Source of the DNA: Fischerella sp. | GTDB taxonomy: Bacteria > Cyanobacteriota > Cyanobacteriia > Cyanobacteriales > Nostocaceae | Direction of reading: 5' to 3' | NCBI GenBank assembly: GCA_026419705.1 | Contig: JANZYY010000067.1 | Coordinates: 1 to 14,093, forward strand | Length of the DNA stretch: 14,093 nucleotides | Part shown: one piece after another, positions 1 through 6,828 of the stretch | Layout of the letters: each line of letters opens with the position of its first letter | Numbering within the stretch: the first letter of the stretch is position 1 | Position numbers and translations under genes: made by a program | Notes under the pieces: model-generated | The model's database searches: none | What the model was told of the DNA's origin: nothing | Seen by the model: only the letters and a program-made list of their open reading frames with translations

Positions 1-299
1 GTATTAACTGTGAGCATAGGGATGCCACAAGGAGCTACGAGGCGAGATGCTGCCAAAACTGTACCATCTCCACCTAGCACGATCGCAAACTGTGTTTCTG
101 AGTCAAAGCCAGGAGGTGTTAGACCTTCTATTGGGGTATGGCATACAGGGCTATCTGGGGTAGAGTAGCCCAACATGCCACCAGCACCAGTCGCGATGCA
201 GACATCCCAACCAGCGGCGGTGAACTTTTCTTCCAACTCAGTGGCGACGCGACCTGCTATCGGTTTAACGTCATTGTAGATAATGCCTGCTTTCGGCAC
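1..299 (-). CDS. nadK: NAD kinase, N-terminal part (runs off the left edge)
   Basis: Phosphorylates NAD to NADP in the cytoplasm, supplying the cofactor for photosynthetic electron transport and biosynthesis. Translating the minus strand from a GTG at 299 gives 99 residues before the window edge. They begin MPKAGIIYNDVKPIAGR, the usual start of the cyanobacterial NAD kinase family. The signature GGDGT lies at about residues 76-80, where D78 is the expected catalytic aspartate. After it comes the ALA-type segment leading to GIPMLTVN, which normally continues into the NTGxLGF motif outside the window. The frame stays open upstream to a TAA, with a TTG two codons before the GTG as an alternative start; family alignment from memory favours GTG. 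No strong Shine-Dalgarno is visible. The gene lies 127 bp downstream of ycf39 on the same strand. The identification is firm; the C-terminal part is missing. Confidence 0.93.
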   Translation of the reverse strand, partial: MPKAGIIYNDVKPIAGRVATELEEKFTAAGWDVCIATGAGGMLGYSTPDSPVCHTPIEGLTPPGFDSETQFAIVLGGDGTVLAASRLVAPCGIPMLTVN

Positions 300-369
300 A
301 CTCAAATATCCAATCTTAAGGCGCTGCTCTTTATTATGTTAATCCTTACACATTTTGGTCAATTTAGTC

Positions 370-437
370 ATTAGTTGTTTGTTGTTTGTTGTCTGTTCCA
401 AGCAACCACCAACCACCAACCATTGACTATTGACCAT
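370..437. repeat. Two heptanucleotide tandem repeat clusters (STRR type)
   Basis: Two 7-bp tandem arrays lie side by side. At 377-397 there are three units: GTTTGTT, GTTTGTT, GTCTGTT. At 403-437 there are five: CAACCAC, CAACCAC, CAACCAT, TGACTAT, TGACCAT. Seven-base short tandem repeats of this kind are well known in filamentous cyanobacteria. The second array overlaps the end of ycf39: its stop codon at 427-429 and its last few codons lie in or against the array. The arrays fill much of the gap between ycf39 and nadK. Confidence 0.75.
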
Positions 438-1416
438 CAACTTTTTTAAACGGAGTCTTTTTTTCTTTCTTTTTTTTGGCTTTATTTTTTTCGTAGTCTA
501 GCTCTTTGAGCTTCTTCATAATGCGATTGAAGTACTCTTGCAAATAGCTTTCTAGAGTTGTGGTATCTTTTGGATCGAGTCCAAAGACTTGATATACTTC
601 ATCCATTGAAGCATTGAGAGGTCTACCACTTGCTAGTACTTCTGTAAATGCTAGTCTATCTGCTACATTCCATCCCCATTGGAAGAACCGTAGCATCCAG
701 CGCATGGTACGCAGTAAGTTTACTGGCATCCGTGTTACTCTGGCTTCTTTTCCAGATAAGCGCTCGCATAAGCTAATGATTTCCTCGGCACTCCAAGCAC
801 GAGTACCTACCACTGGGAAAGTTCGCTTTTCGGTTTCCGGTATGCTCAATGCCCGGATGGCAAATTTAGCTATGTCTTGAGTATCCATATAGGCAATAGG
901 CGAAGACTCACCTGTTACCCAAACTGGCTGGTTTTCCAAAATGGGGATTCCATATTGACCGATTAAGCCTTGCATAAATCCAGCCAGTTGCAATACGGTG
1001 TAATTCAAACCGGACTCTGCCAAAAACAATTCTGTACACCGCTTGATTTCCATCAGTGGCACTTTTGGATACTTATCGGCATCCAATATAGAAAAGAATA
1101 TAAAACGTTTTACGCCTGCCGCCAAACACGCCTGAATTAAGGATACCTTGCCTTCCCAATCCACTTGTTTGATACTCAGTGAATCAGTAGGACGAGAAGT
1201 AGCCGCATCAATAACTGCGGTTACACCTTCCAGCGCCGCTTCTAGTGTTTGGGGGTAGCACAAATCTCCCGGTACAAGTTCCGCACCCCACTCTTTGAGG
1301 AATGCGGCTTTTTTTGCACTCCGGACAAGACAACGTACTTTGTACCCCTCATCGATGGCACGACGAGCCACTTGTCTTCCCAAGGTGCCAGTGGCACCGA
1401 CAATTAATAATTTCAT
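427..1416 (-). CDS. ycf39: Ycf39-like NAD(P)-binding photosystem II assembly factor
   Basis: A 329-residue atypical short-chain dehydrogenase of the NmrA-like group. It closely resembles cyanobacterial and plastid Ycf39 (plant HCF244), which in the studied homologues helps deliver chlorophyll to newly made D1 during photosystem II assembly. The Rossmann nucleotide-binding motif GATGTLG is at residues 7-13. The family segments around IDAATSRPTDSLSIKQVDW (about 89-107), LMEIKRC and LQLAGFMQGLIGQYGIP follow in order. The classical SDR YxxxK catalytic pair is not evident, as expected for a non-enzymatic member. The last 25 or so residues are lysine-rich (KKKKEKK), a tail I recall from Nostoc homologues as well. 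The start is the ATG at 1416; no clear Shine-Dalgarno is visible. petM lies 149 bp upstream on the same strand, so the two may be co-transcribed. The final residues are encoded by a heptamer repeat. Confidence 0.93.
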   Translation of the reverse strand: MKLLIVGATGTLGRQVARRAIDEGYKVRCLVRSAKKAAFLKEWGAELVPGDLCYPQTLEAALEGVTAVIDAATSRPTDSLSIKQVDWEGKVSLIQACLAAGVKRFIFFSILDADKYPKVPLMEIKRCTELFLAESGLNYTVLQLAGFMQGLIGQYGIPILENQPVWVTGESSPIAYMDTQDIAKFAIRALSIPETEKRTFPVVGTRAWSAEEIISLCERLSGKEARVTRMPVNLLRTMRWMLRFFQWGWNVADRLAFTEVLASGRPLNASMDEVYQVFGLDPKDTTTLESYLQEYFNRIMKKLKELDYEKNKAKKKKEKKTPFKKVDGQ

Positions 1417-1565
1417 GAGGGTTTTTTACAAAACTTAAACTTTTATGAATAAAATCTTATCAGAATCGTATGAACAAACGAAAGTTTACATTCTTTTTGA
1501 GCATGCAAACGCAGGCGAGAGACTGTACAATAGCCTCTCGATGTCAAAACGCTTCTGAAAGGGAA

Positions 1566-1673
1566 CTACTCTTGTTCTGCGCCCTGGATTTTCAGTAGTA
1601 AAATACCTAAGCCCCAGCCTACAAAGATTAAGGCGAAGGATAATATTGCTGCATTGAACATCTCGCCACCCAT
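1566..1673 (-). CDS. petM: Cytochrome b6f complex subunit 7 (PetM)
   Basis: A 35-residue single-span thylakoid membrane protein, one of the small peripheral subunits of the cytochrome b6f complex, which passes electrons from plastoquinol to plastocyanin or cytochrome c6. It starts MGGEMFNAAILSFALIF. One hydrophobic helix covers about residues 8-27, and it ends LLLKIQGAEQE, the characteristic PetM C-terminus. The length is normal for the family (about 33-36). The start is set by a good AAGGAG Shine-Dalgarno at 1684-1689, 10 nt upstream of the ATG at 1673; an internal ATG at codon 5 is less well placed. ycf39 follows on the same strand, so two thylakoid-biogenesis genes are adjacent. The gene is easily missed because of its size. 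Confidence 0.93.
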   Translation of the reverse strand: MGGEMFNAAILSFALIFVGWGLGILLLKIQGAEQE

Positions 1674-2021
1674 TGCTGTAATTCTCCTTTGCGAATTGTT
1701 TAATTAAGTTAAGTCTACCAGAGCCTTCCAGAACAGCTGGTAGGATGAAAGTAATATGAAGTATTGTGACACAAATTCTCAGGCGAACCCCCAGGGATAA
1801 ACAGAGTAAATGACAAGATATTGTCACCATTGCAACTAAGTAAATAGCTAGGCGCAAATACTGCCACTGGAGCATGACAGCTGCTTGACTCAAAAATTGA
1901 CTTGGAGTCTAGGGTCAACATTGCCTTCTTTCGTCAGGCTCCAATTCCCTTTTCTGGTGTCAGTTAACACGATCGCATCGAGACGCTTTTGAAAGGCAAG
2001 TTAAAAGCTGGGATAGCTGAT
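1674..2021. other. Divergent intergenic region between petM and pdxA
   Basis: About 350 bp separate two divergently transcribed genes, so promoters for both are expected here. On the plus strand two TTGACT hexamers lie 12 bp apart at 1885-1890 and 1897-1902. They resemble -35 elements, but I could not pair either with a convincing -10 box. Minus-strand open frames across 1486-1921 carry no recognisable protein motif. No hairpin, RNA gene or riboswitch was recognised. Confidence 0.5.
1684..1689 (-). promoter_or_regulatory. Shine-Dalgarno site of petM
   Basis: AAGGAG on the minus strand, 10 nt before the petM ATG. It supports translation of this 35-codon gene and favours the first ATG over the internal one at codon 5. 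Confidence 0.7.
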
Positions 2022-3128
2022 ATGTCTTTATTAAATAAAAAAAATGATATTTTGCCATTGCCGCGTCGTCCCCGTCTAGCACTGACTTTGGGAGATCCAG
2101 CTGGAATAGGGCCAGAAGTGATATTAAAAGCTTTAGCAGACCCAGGGTTGAGTAAAAATTTTGATGTAACTGTTGTAGGTAGCCAGGAATTGCTATTACA
2201 AAATTACACTAGAATTCTCGTAAATGGAAGTTTAGTACCTTTAGCAAACCCAGAAAATCTGTCAATTCTTGATGTGCCACTAGAAGAAGAAATTAAAAGT
2301 AAAATTGTCATTGGCACAGGTAATGCAGCTAGTGGTGCAGCTAGTTTTGCCTACATAGAATGTGCGATCGCCCGCACTCAACAAGGAGAATTTGATGCCA
2401 TAGTTACCGCCCCGATCGCTAAATCTGCCTGGAAAGCTGCAGGGTATGACTATCCTGGACAAACAGAACTTTTAGCTCAAAAGTCGGGTACAGATAGATT
2501 TGGCATGTTATTCGTAGCGCGATCGCCCCATACTAACTGGACGCTGCGAAGTTTATTAGCTACTACGCATATCCCCTTGTGTCAAGTACCCTGGGTGTTA
2601 ACACCAAAGCTGTTGACAAAAAAACTTGACTTATTGGTGGAGTGTTTAGAGCAGGATTTTGGCATTGAGAATGGGAAAATAGCGATCGCGGGATTGAACC
2701 CACACAGTGGCGAACAGGGACAACTCGGACGCGAAGAACAAGATTGGTTAATTCCCTGGCTAGAGCAAGAACGTCAAAAACGTCCGAATTGGCAGCTAGA
2801 TGGTCCGATTCCACCAGATACAATGTGGGTCAAGCCCGGTCAAGCCTGGTACGGAGACACTATCGTTCAACATCCGAAATCTCAAATCCAAAATCCAGCG
2901 GATGCTTACATCGCACTCTACCATGACCAAGGATTAATTCCGGTGAAGCTAATGGCGTTTGACCGAGCAGTAAACACTTCTATCGGTCTTCCCTTCATTC
3001 GTACCTCACCGGATCACGGTACAGCATTTGATATTGCTGGTAAAGGAGTTGCTGATGCGACGAGTATGAAAGCAGCGATCGAGTTAGCAGCAGAGTTAGC
3101 AAGTGTAAGGCTACAAAAAAGAGCTTGA
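2022..3128 (+). CDS. pdxA: 4-hydroxythreonine-4-phosphate dehydrogenase PdxA
   Basis: Oxidises 4-phosphohydroxy-L-threonine with NAD(P) in the DXP-dependent route to pyridoxal 5'-phosphate. The 368-residue product has the N-terminal motif TLGDPAGIGPEV (about 22-33) and TAPIAKSAW followed by YPGQTE (about 129-149). It has all three expected metal-binding histidines: H183 (TTHIPL), H228 (NPHSGE) and H301 (YHDQG). It is somewhat longer than the usual 330-350 residues because of an N-terminal extension and a loop before YHDQG. I chose ATG 2022. An in-frame TTG at 1989 would add 11 residues, and neither start has a strong Shine-Dalgarno. The loop residues HPKSQIQNP (284-292) are encoded by a heptamer repeat. 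The gene ends 38 bp from the convergent end of ligA, with no obvious terminator between them. Three HIP1 sites lie inside it. Confidence 0.95.
   Translation: MSLLNKKNDILPLPRRPRLALTLGDPAGIGPEVILKALADPGLSKNFDVTVVGSQELLLQNYTRILVNGSLVPLANPENLSILDVPLEEEIKSKIVIGTGNAASGAASFAYIECAIARTQQGEFDAIVTAPIAKSAWKAAGYDYPGQTELLAQKSGTDRFGMLFVARSPHTNWTLRSLLATTHIPLCQVPWVLTPKLLTKKLDLLVECLEQDFGIENGKIAIAGLNPHSGEQGQLGREEQDWLIPWLEQERQKRPNWQLDGPIPPDTMWVKPGQAWYGDTIVQHPKSQIQNPADAYIALYHDQGLIPVKLMAFDRAVNTSIGLPFIRTSPDHGTAFDIAGKGVADATSMKAAIELAAELASVRLQKRA
2871..2898. repeat. Heptanucleotide repeat inside the pdxA coding region
   Basis: Four consecutive 7-bp units, CATCCGA, AATCTCA, AATCCAA and AATCCAG, are read in frame as part of pdxA. 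They encode the loop just before the conserved YHDQG metal-binding motif. The last three units closely match the AATCCAA-type STRR family seen between genes in filamentous cyanobacteria; a similar array, on the opposite strand, lies at 10629-10656 in this window. Confidence 0.6.
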
Positions 3129-3166
3129 CACTCTCCAGCAAGCAAAATTGTTGAATAACTTTGATA

Positions 3167-5215
3167 TTACTGTTGCAACATCTCCAATAACTGTGCCTCG
3201 CTTAACTGCGTAATACCCAACTCTTGCGCCTTTGCCAACTTAGAGCCTGCATCTTCTCCCACGACTAGATAGTCGGTTTTTTTACTTACAGACTCAGTAA
3301 CTTTTCCACCAGCTTTTTGAATTAATGCCTTTGCTCGATCTCGTTTCAAGGTCGGCAAAGTACCAGTGATCGCAAAAGTCTTGCCCGCTAACTTTTGATT
3401 ACTCTTCTCAACTGCTTGAGTTTCTTCTGTACAGGCAAGTTGCAATCCAGCTGTTTGCAAGCGTTCAATCAAAGCTTGATTGGCGCTAATGCGGAACCAC
3501 TGGTACACAGACTCAGCGATTTCCCTACCAATACCGTAAATACCCTCAATGTCTGAAATTCGTGCTGCTGCCAACTGTTCAACATTCTTAAACTTTTGTG
3601 TTAGCAATTGGGCATTGACACTACCAACGTGACGGATACCCAAACCATACAATACCCTTGACCAAGGTTGATTTTTCGATTGGGCGATCGCATCCACTAA
3701 TTTTTCAGCCGACTTTTTCCCCATTCGTTCTAACTCACACAATTTGTCGGCTGTCAAGTCATATAAATCGGCAACAGAATGGACTAAACCTCTATCCACA
3801 AGTTGATGCACGAGTTTTTCGCCTATACCCCGAATATCTAAAGCATCACGGCTGACCCAATGTTCAATCGCTGCTTTGAGAATAGCGGGACACGAAGCAT
3901 TCACACAACGAGTCACTGCTTCACCCATTTCCCGCACCACGACACTTGAGCATACTGGGCAATGAGTAGGCATAACAAAGGTTTTTGTGTCTGGGGGACG
4001 CAGTTCCTTGAGTACGCGCACAACTTCTGGGATAATTTCCCCAGCTTTGCGAACAATCACGGTATCGCCGATGCGGATATCTAATTGAGCAATGCGATCG
4101 GCGTTGTGTAAAGTAGCGCGGGAAACTGTAGTTCCCGCCAGCTGCACGGGGCGCAATTCTGCTAGTGGAGTCAGCGCTCCCGTCCGTCCCACATTCACCA
4201 CAATATTTTCTACACGAGTGGGTGCTTCTTCTGGCGCATATTTGAGGGCTAGCGCCCAACGAGGAAACTTCTGTGTAAATCCTAACTGTTCTTGCAATTT
4301 CAGGGAATTTAGCTTCACCACTACCCCATCGGTCATATAGGGTAAATTCAACCGTTGTGTATCCCAATATTGGTAATATTCTGCAACCTCCTGTAAAGAA
4401 GTACACAAACGCCTATGAGGATTAACGCGAAAACCCAACTTCTGTAGTAACTCCAGGGCTTCCCACTGGGTATTGACGATACTAGCATCGTCCATACCGG
4501 CAATGTGCAGCGTATAGGCAAAAAAATCTAGTCTCCTTTGCGCCACAATGCGAGGGTCTAGCTGTCTGAGTGTACCAGCTGCAGCGTTGCGAGGATTGGC
4601 AAATAAAGACTCGCCCGCTTTTTGCCTTTCTTCATTTATTTGCTTAAACACATCTAGGGGTAAAAATGCTTCACCCCGCACTTCTACCCTTTCTGTTAGA
4701 GACATTGCACGCAACGCCTCTACATTCAAACGCAAGGGAATTGAACGAATTGTCCTCACATTTTGGGTGATGTCTTCACCAGTTACGCCATCACCCCTAG
4801 TAGCACCTCGGCTGAGAATCCCATTTTCGTAAGTTAAAGCTAAAGCATTTCCATCAATTTTTAATTCGCAGACATACTCTACTTCTGTTTGCGGGGGTAG
4901 TTGTCGCCGCCATCGTTGATCCCAAGCCAGCAATTCATCTATACTGAACGCATTTTCTAAACTATACAGTGGGATATTGTGGCGTACCGAATTAAACTGT
5001 GTTGCAGGTTTTTCTCCCACCCGCTGAGTAGGGCTATCCGGTGTTACCAATTCTGGATACTGGTTTTCTAGGTTCTGCAATTCTCGATACAGTTGATCGT
5101 AAACTGCATCTTCCATAATTGGAGAATCGAGGACGTAGTAAGCATAACTAGCCTTTTGTAGCAATTGTCGCAGTTCCAGAACTCGCTGTTTCACTTCCGG
5201 TTTGATCAACTCCAC
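3167..5215 (-). CDS. ligA: NAD-dependent DNA ligase LigA
   Basis: Seals nicks in duplex DNA using NAD, joining Okazaki fragments and finishing repair. The 682-residue product has the normal LigA layout. An N-terminal Ia domain (ASYAYYVLD) comes first. The adenylation domain follows, with the lysine nucleophile in ELKIDG (about K119) and RGDGVTGEDITQN. Then come the OB fold, a four-cysteine zinc finger (CPVC with CVNASC), helix-hairpin-helix repeats (RGIGEKL, YGIGREIA) and a C-terminal BRCT domain (KTFAITGTLPTLKRD). No key residue is missing. The longest open frame begins at a TTG at 5239, but an AAGGAG lies inside that extension, so translation should start after it. I chose GTG 5215, giving MELIKPEVKQRV; TTG 5218 is one codon earlier and equally compatible. 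The gene converges with pdxA. Confidence 0.96.
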   Translation of the reverse strand: MELIKPEVKQRVLELRQLLQKASYAYYVLDSPIMEDAVYDQLYRELQNLENQYPELVTPDSPTQRVGEKPATQFNSVRHNIPLYSLENAFSIDELLAWDQRWRRQLPPQTEVEYVCELKIDGNALALTYENGILSRGATRGDGVTGEDITQNVRTIRSIPLRLNVEALRAMSLTERVEVRGEAFLPLDVFKQINEERQKAGESLFANPRNAAAGTLRQLDPRIVAQRRLDFFAYTLHIAGMDDASIVNTQWEALELLQKLGFRVNPHRRLCTSLQEVAEYYQYWDTQRLNLPYMTDGVVVKLNSLKLQEQLGFTQKFPRWALALKYAPEEAPTRVENIVVNVGRTGALTPLAELRPVQLAGTTVSRATLHNADRIAQLDIRIGDTVIVRKAGEIIPEVVRVLKELRPPDTKTFVMPTHCPVCSSVVVREMGEAVTRCVNASCPAILKAAIEHWVSRDALDIRGIGEKLVHQLVDRGLVHSVADLYDLTADKLCELERMGKKSAEKLVDAIAQSKNQPWSRVLYGLGIRHVGSVNAQLLTQKFKNVEQLAAARISDIEGIYGIGREIAESVYQWFRISANQALIERLQTAGLQLACTEETQAVEKSNQKLAGKTFAITGTLPTLKRDRAKALIQKAGGKVTESVSKKTDYLVVGEDAGSKLAKAQELGITQLSEAQLLEMLQQ

Positions 5216-5224
5216 CAAATGTAT

Positions 5225-5230
5225 CTCCTT
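5225..5230 (-). promoter_or_regulatory. Shine-Dalgarno site that fixes the ligA start
   Basis: AAGGAG on the minus strand lies 6 nt before TTG 5218 and 9 nt before GTG 5215. It excludes the longer TTG 5239 frame as the main start and implies a non-ATG start for ligA. Confidence 0.65.
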
Positions 5231-5464
5231 TTCGCCCAAAACATGCAGGGGCTAGGGGTTATGAGAGAATATCTGAAAAGTTTTACTGACAGACATTTTG
5301 CACCCTACTGTGCGAGAAGTTTTTCAACGTTGGATCTACATGGGTAACCACGACGCCCTTGGTAGTTCCAACAGTTGTAGCACGTAGCCTCACCTGGCGT
5401 GGAAACTCTCTTTCGAGGCGCTGGCTGAACATTCGAGTAGAAGAGCCAGGGGCTGTTAATTTTC

Positions 5465-5488
5465 GATTCTTGGATTCTCGGATTCTCG
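5465..5488. repeat. Three-unit 8-bp tandem repeat
   Basis: GATTCTTG, GATTCTCG, GATTCTCG in tandem. The final G is also the first base of the adjacent hairpin. The function is unknown; it resembles slippage-generated short repeats. Confidence 0.6.
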
Positions 5489-5509
5489 TGACCAGGTTAA
5501 GCTGGTCAC
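5488..5509. repeat. Perfect inverted repeat (8-bp stem, 6-nt loop)
   Basis: GTGACCAG, loop GTTAAG, then CTGGTCAC. The symmetry is perfect over 8 bp. No T-tract follows on either strand, so it is not a standard intrinsic terminator. It lies between divergent genes, where an operator or dispersed repeat is possible; this is inference only. Confidence 0.6.
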
Positions 5510-5761
5510 AAGGATTTGCAGGTTTGCCTGGGGGCTGTCGCATAGGCGTGCAAAATCTAGATAGTACCTAGTCCCAGCTATATAGCTTAATCAAATTTAA
5601 CGAATCGAATCTTCTACTTCATCAAATATTTTTGAGATCTTTTTAACCATATAGTGGCTACTCACGCAGATAAACTGTCTGTTTAGTACCCTAGAGAGTG
5701 TACTCAAAGAAAAATACCCTTTAACTTTTCCTCTTTGCTCTTTACTATTTTTCCAACTGTG

Positions 5762-6742
5762 ATGCGAAAACCCCCAATTATCATCGCACACAGAGGTGCA
5801 AGTGGCTATCGACCAGAACATACATTAGCTGCTTACGAATTAGCCATTGATATGAAGGCTGATTTTATTGAACCAGACTTAGTTATTACAAAAGATGGTT
5901 TTTTAATTGCTCGCCATGAAAACGAAATTTCTGCAACAACAGACGTTGCTATCCGTCCAGAATTTTCTAGTCGCAAAACTATTAAAGTTGTTGATGGAGA
6001 AGTAAAAAATGGCTGGTTTACCGAAGATTTTACTCTAGCAGAAATTAAAACTTTACGAACTAAAGAACGAATTCCTCAACTGCGTCCTCAAAATACAGCT
6101 TATGACGGCATCTGGGAAATTCCAACTTTGCAGGAAATTATCGATTTAATCAAGCGCAAAAGTGTAGAAATAGGACGCACTATTGGTATTTATCCAGAAA
6201 CAAAGCATCCAACTTACTTTCAATCTATTGGATTACCATTGGAAGAAACTCTAGTTAAAACTTTGCAAGCAAATGGTTATGAGGGAAGTAATGCACCTGT
6301 TTTTATTCAGTCTTTTGAAGTTAGTAATTTACAAGAATTGTCTATAAAAACTGATTTACCTCTTGTGCAACTGCTCAATGTTTGTGGCAAGCCTTATGAT
6401 TTCGTAGTCAGTGGTGATGAGCGTACTTATATAGATTTAGCAACTGCAGAAGGCTTGAGGGAAATTTCTAAATATGCCCAAGCAATAGGTATTCATAAAA
6501 ACCTGCTTTTACCTAGAGATAGTGATGGTAAATTGCTGTCGCCAACATCTCTAGTCAGCGATGCTCACAAGGCTAATTTACTGGTTCATATTTGGACTTT
6601 ACGAAATGAAGATTTCTTTTTACCAGTGGACTTGCGAGGAAATCCTCAAGGGGAGTATGAATTGTTTTTTAATTTAGGAATTGATGGTGTATTTAGCGAC
6701 AATCCTGATACGGCTATTTCTGTATGCAGAAATACAAAGTAA
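5762..6742 (+). CDS. glpQ: GlpQ-type glycerophosphodiester phosphodiesterase
   Basis: Hydrolyses glycerophosphodiesters, the deacylated phospholipid head groups, to glycerol 3-phosphate and an alcohol, and so recycles lipid phosphate. The 326-residue protein begins MRKPPIIIAHRGASGYRPEH. The catalytic HR pair is at 10-11, E19 in PEHT, the metal ligands E37 and D39 are in FIEPDL, and H52 is in ARHE. GlpQ-like segments follow: GWFTEDFTLAEIKTL, IGIYPETKHP, HIWTLR and DGVFSDNPD. The spacing matches GlpQ rather than the shorter UgpQ type. Unlike E. coli GlpQ there is no signal peptide, so a cytoplasmic enzyme is more likely. I chose ATG 5762. An in-frame TTG at 5735 would add nine residues that do not make a signal sequence. 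No clear Shine-Dalgarno is visible. The gene stands alone, converging with the kinase pair to its right. Confidence 0.9.
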   Translation: MRKPPIIIAHRGASGYRPEHTLAAYELAIDMKADFIEPDLVITKDGFLIARHENEISATTDVAIRPEFSSRKTIKVVDGEVKNGWFTEDFTLAEIKTLRTKERIPQLRPQNTAYDGIWEIPTLQEIIDLIKRKSVEIGRTIGIYPETKHPTYFQSIGLPLEETLVKTLQANGYEGSNAPVFIQSFEVSNLQELSIKTDLPLVQLLNVCGKPYDFVVSGDERTYIDLATAEGLREISKYAQAIGIHKNLLLPRDSDGKLLSPTSLVSDAHKANLLVHIWTLRNEDFFLPVDLRGNPQGEYELFFNLGIDGVFSDNPDTAISVCRNTK

Positions 6743-6783
6743 CTGTTAATTGATTATGTATGCTGCTACTCTTTCTAATATAT

Positions 6784-6810
6784 GGTGCGTGACGCGATCG
6801 CTAATGCGCC
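6784..6810. repeat. Dispersed palindromic repeat between convergent genes
   Basis: GGTGCGT at 6784-6790 faces ATGCGCC at 6804-6810. All seven positions can pair in RNA from the plus strand, two of them as G-U pairs. The loop contains a HIP1 site (6794-6801). The element resembles the GGTGCGT...ACGCACC repeats that I recall being scattered through filamentous cyanobacterial genomes. It lies between the 3' ends of glpQ and the receiver-kinase gene, where it could limit read-through in both directions. There is no strong T-tract. Confidence 0.45.
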
Positions 6811-6828
6811 CTACAAATTTCAGATTTT

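Larger units (their letters stand above)
5216..5761. other. Divergent gap between ligA and glpQ
   Basis: About 545 bp carry no gene I can recognise. The region should contain both promoters. The left half is less AT-rich than the right half, which is T-rich near glpQ. A plus-strand frame is open from about 5290 to 5571 without an ATG, and an overlapping minus-strand frame spans 5283-5543; neither shows a domain or a good ribosome binding site. A three-unit octamer repeat (5465-5488) runs directly into a perfect hairpin (5488-5509). A gene remnant cannot be excluded. Confidence 0.5.

Noticed and set aside
138..374. Plus-strand 78-codon frame opposite nadK
   Set aside because: It lies antisense to the clear NAD kinase N-terminus and has no recognisable protein features.
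1486..1921. Minus-strand open frames over petM and its upstream region
   Set aside because: They overlap the well-supported petM in another frame, show no domain or protein-like pattern, and have no ribosome binding site.
3921..4406. 161-codon minus-strand frame inside ligA
   Set aside because: It is an out-of-frame shadow of the ligA adenylation and zinc-finger region; the ligA frame has all expected motifs.
5359..5571. Plus-strand 70-codon TTG-start frame between ligA and glpQ
   Set aside because: The composition is somewhat protein-like, but there is no ATG, no Shine-Dalgarno and no family I recognise, and the second half is made of tandem repeats and a hairpin. Kept only as a finding.
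5597..5821. Minus-strand 74-codon frame overlapping the glpQ start, ending KISKIFDEVEDSIR
   Set aside because: The C-terminal stretch looks protein-like, but the frame begins inside glpQ, has no ribosome binding site and matches nothing I know.
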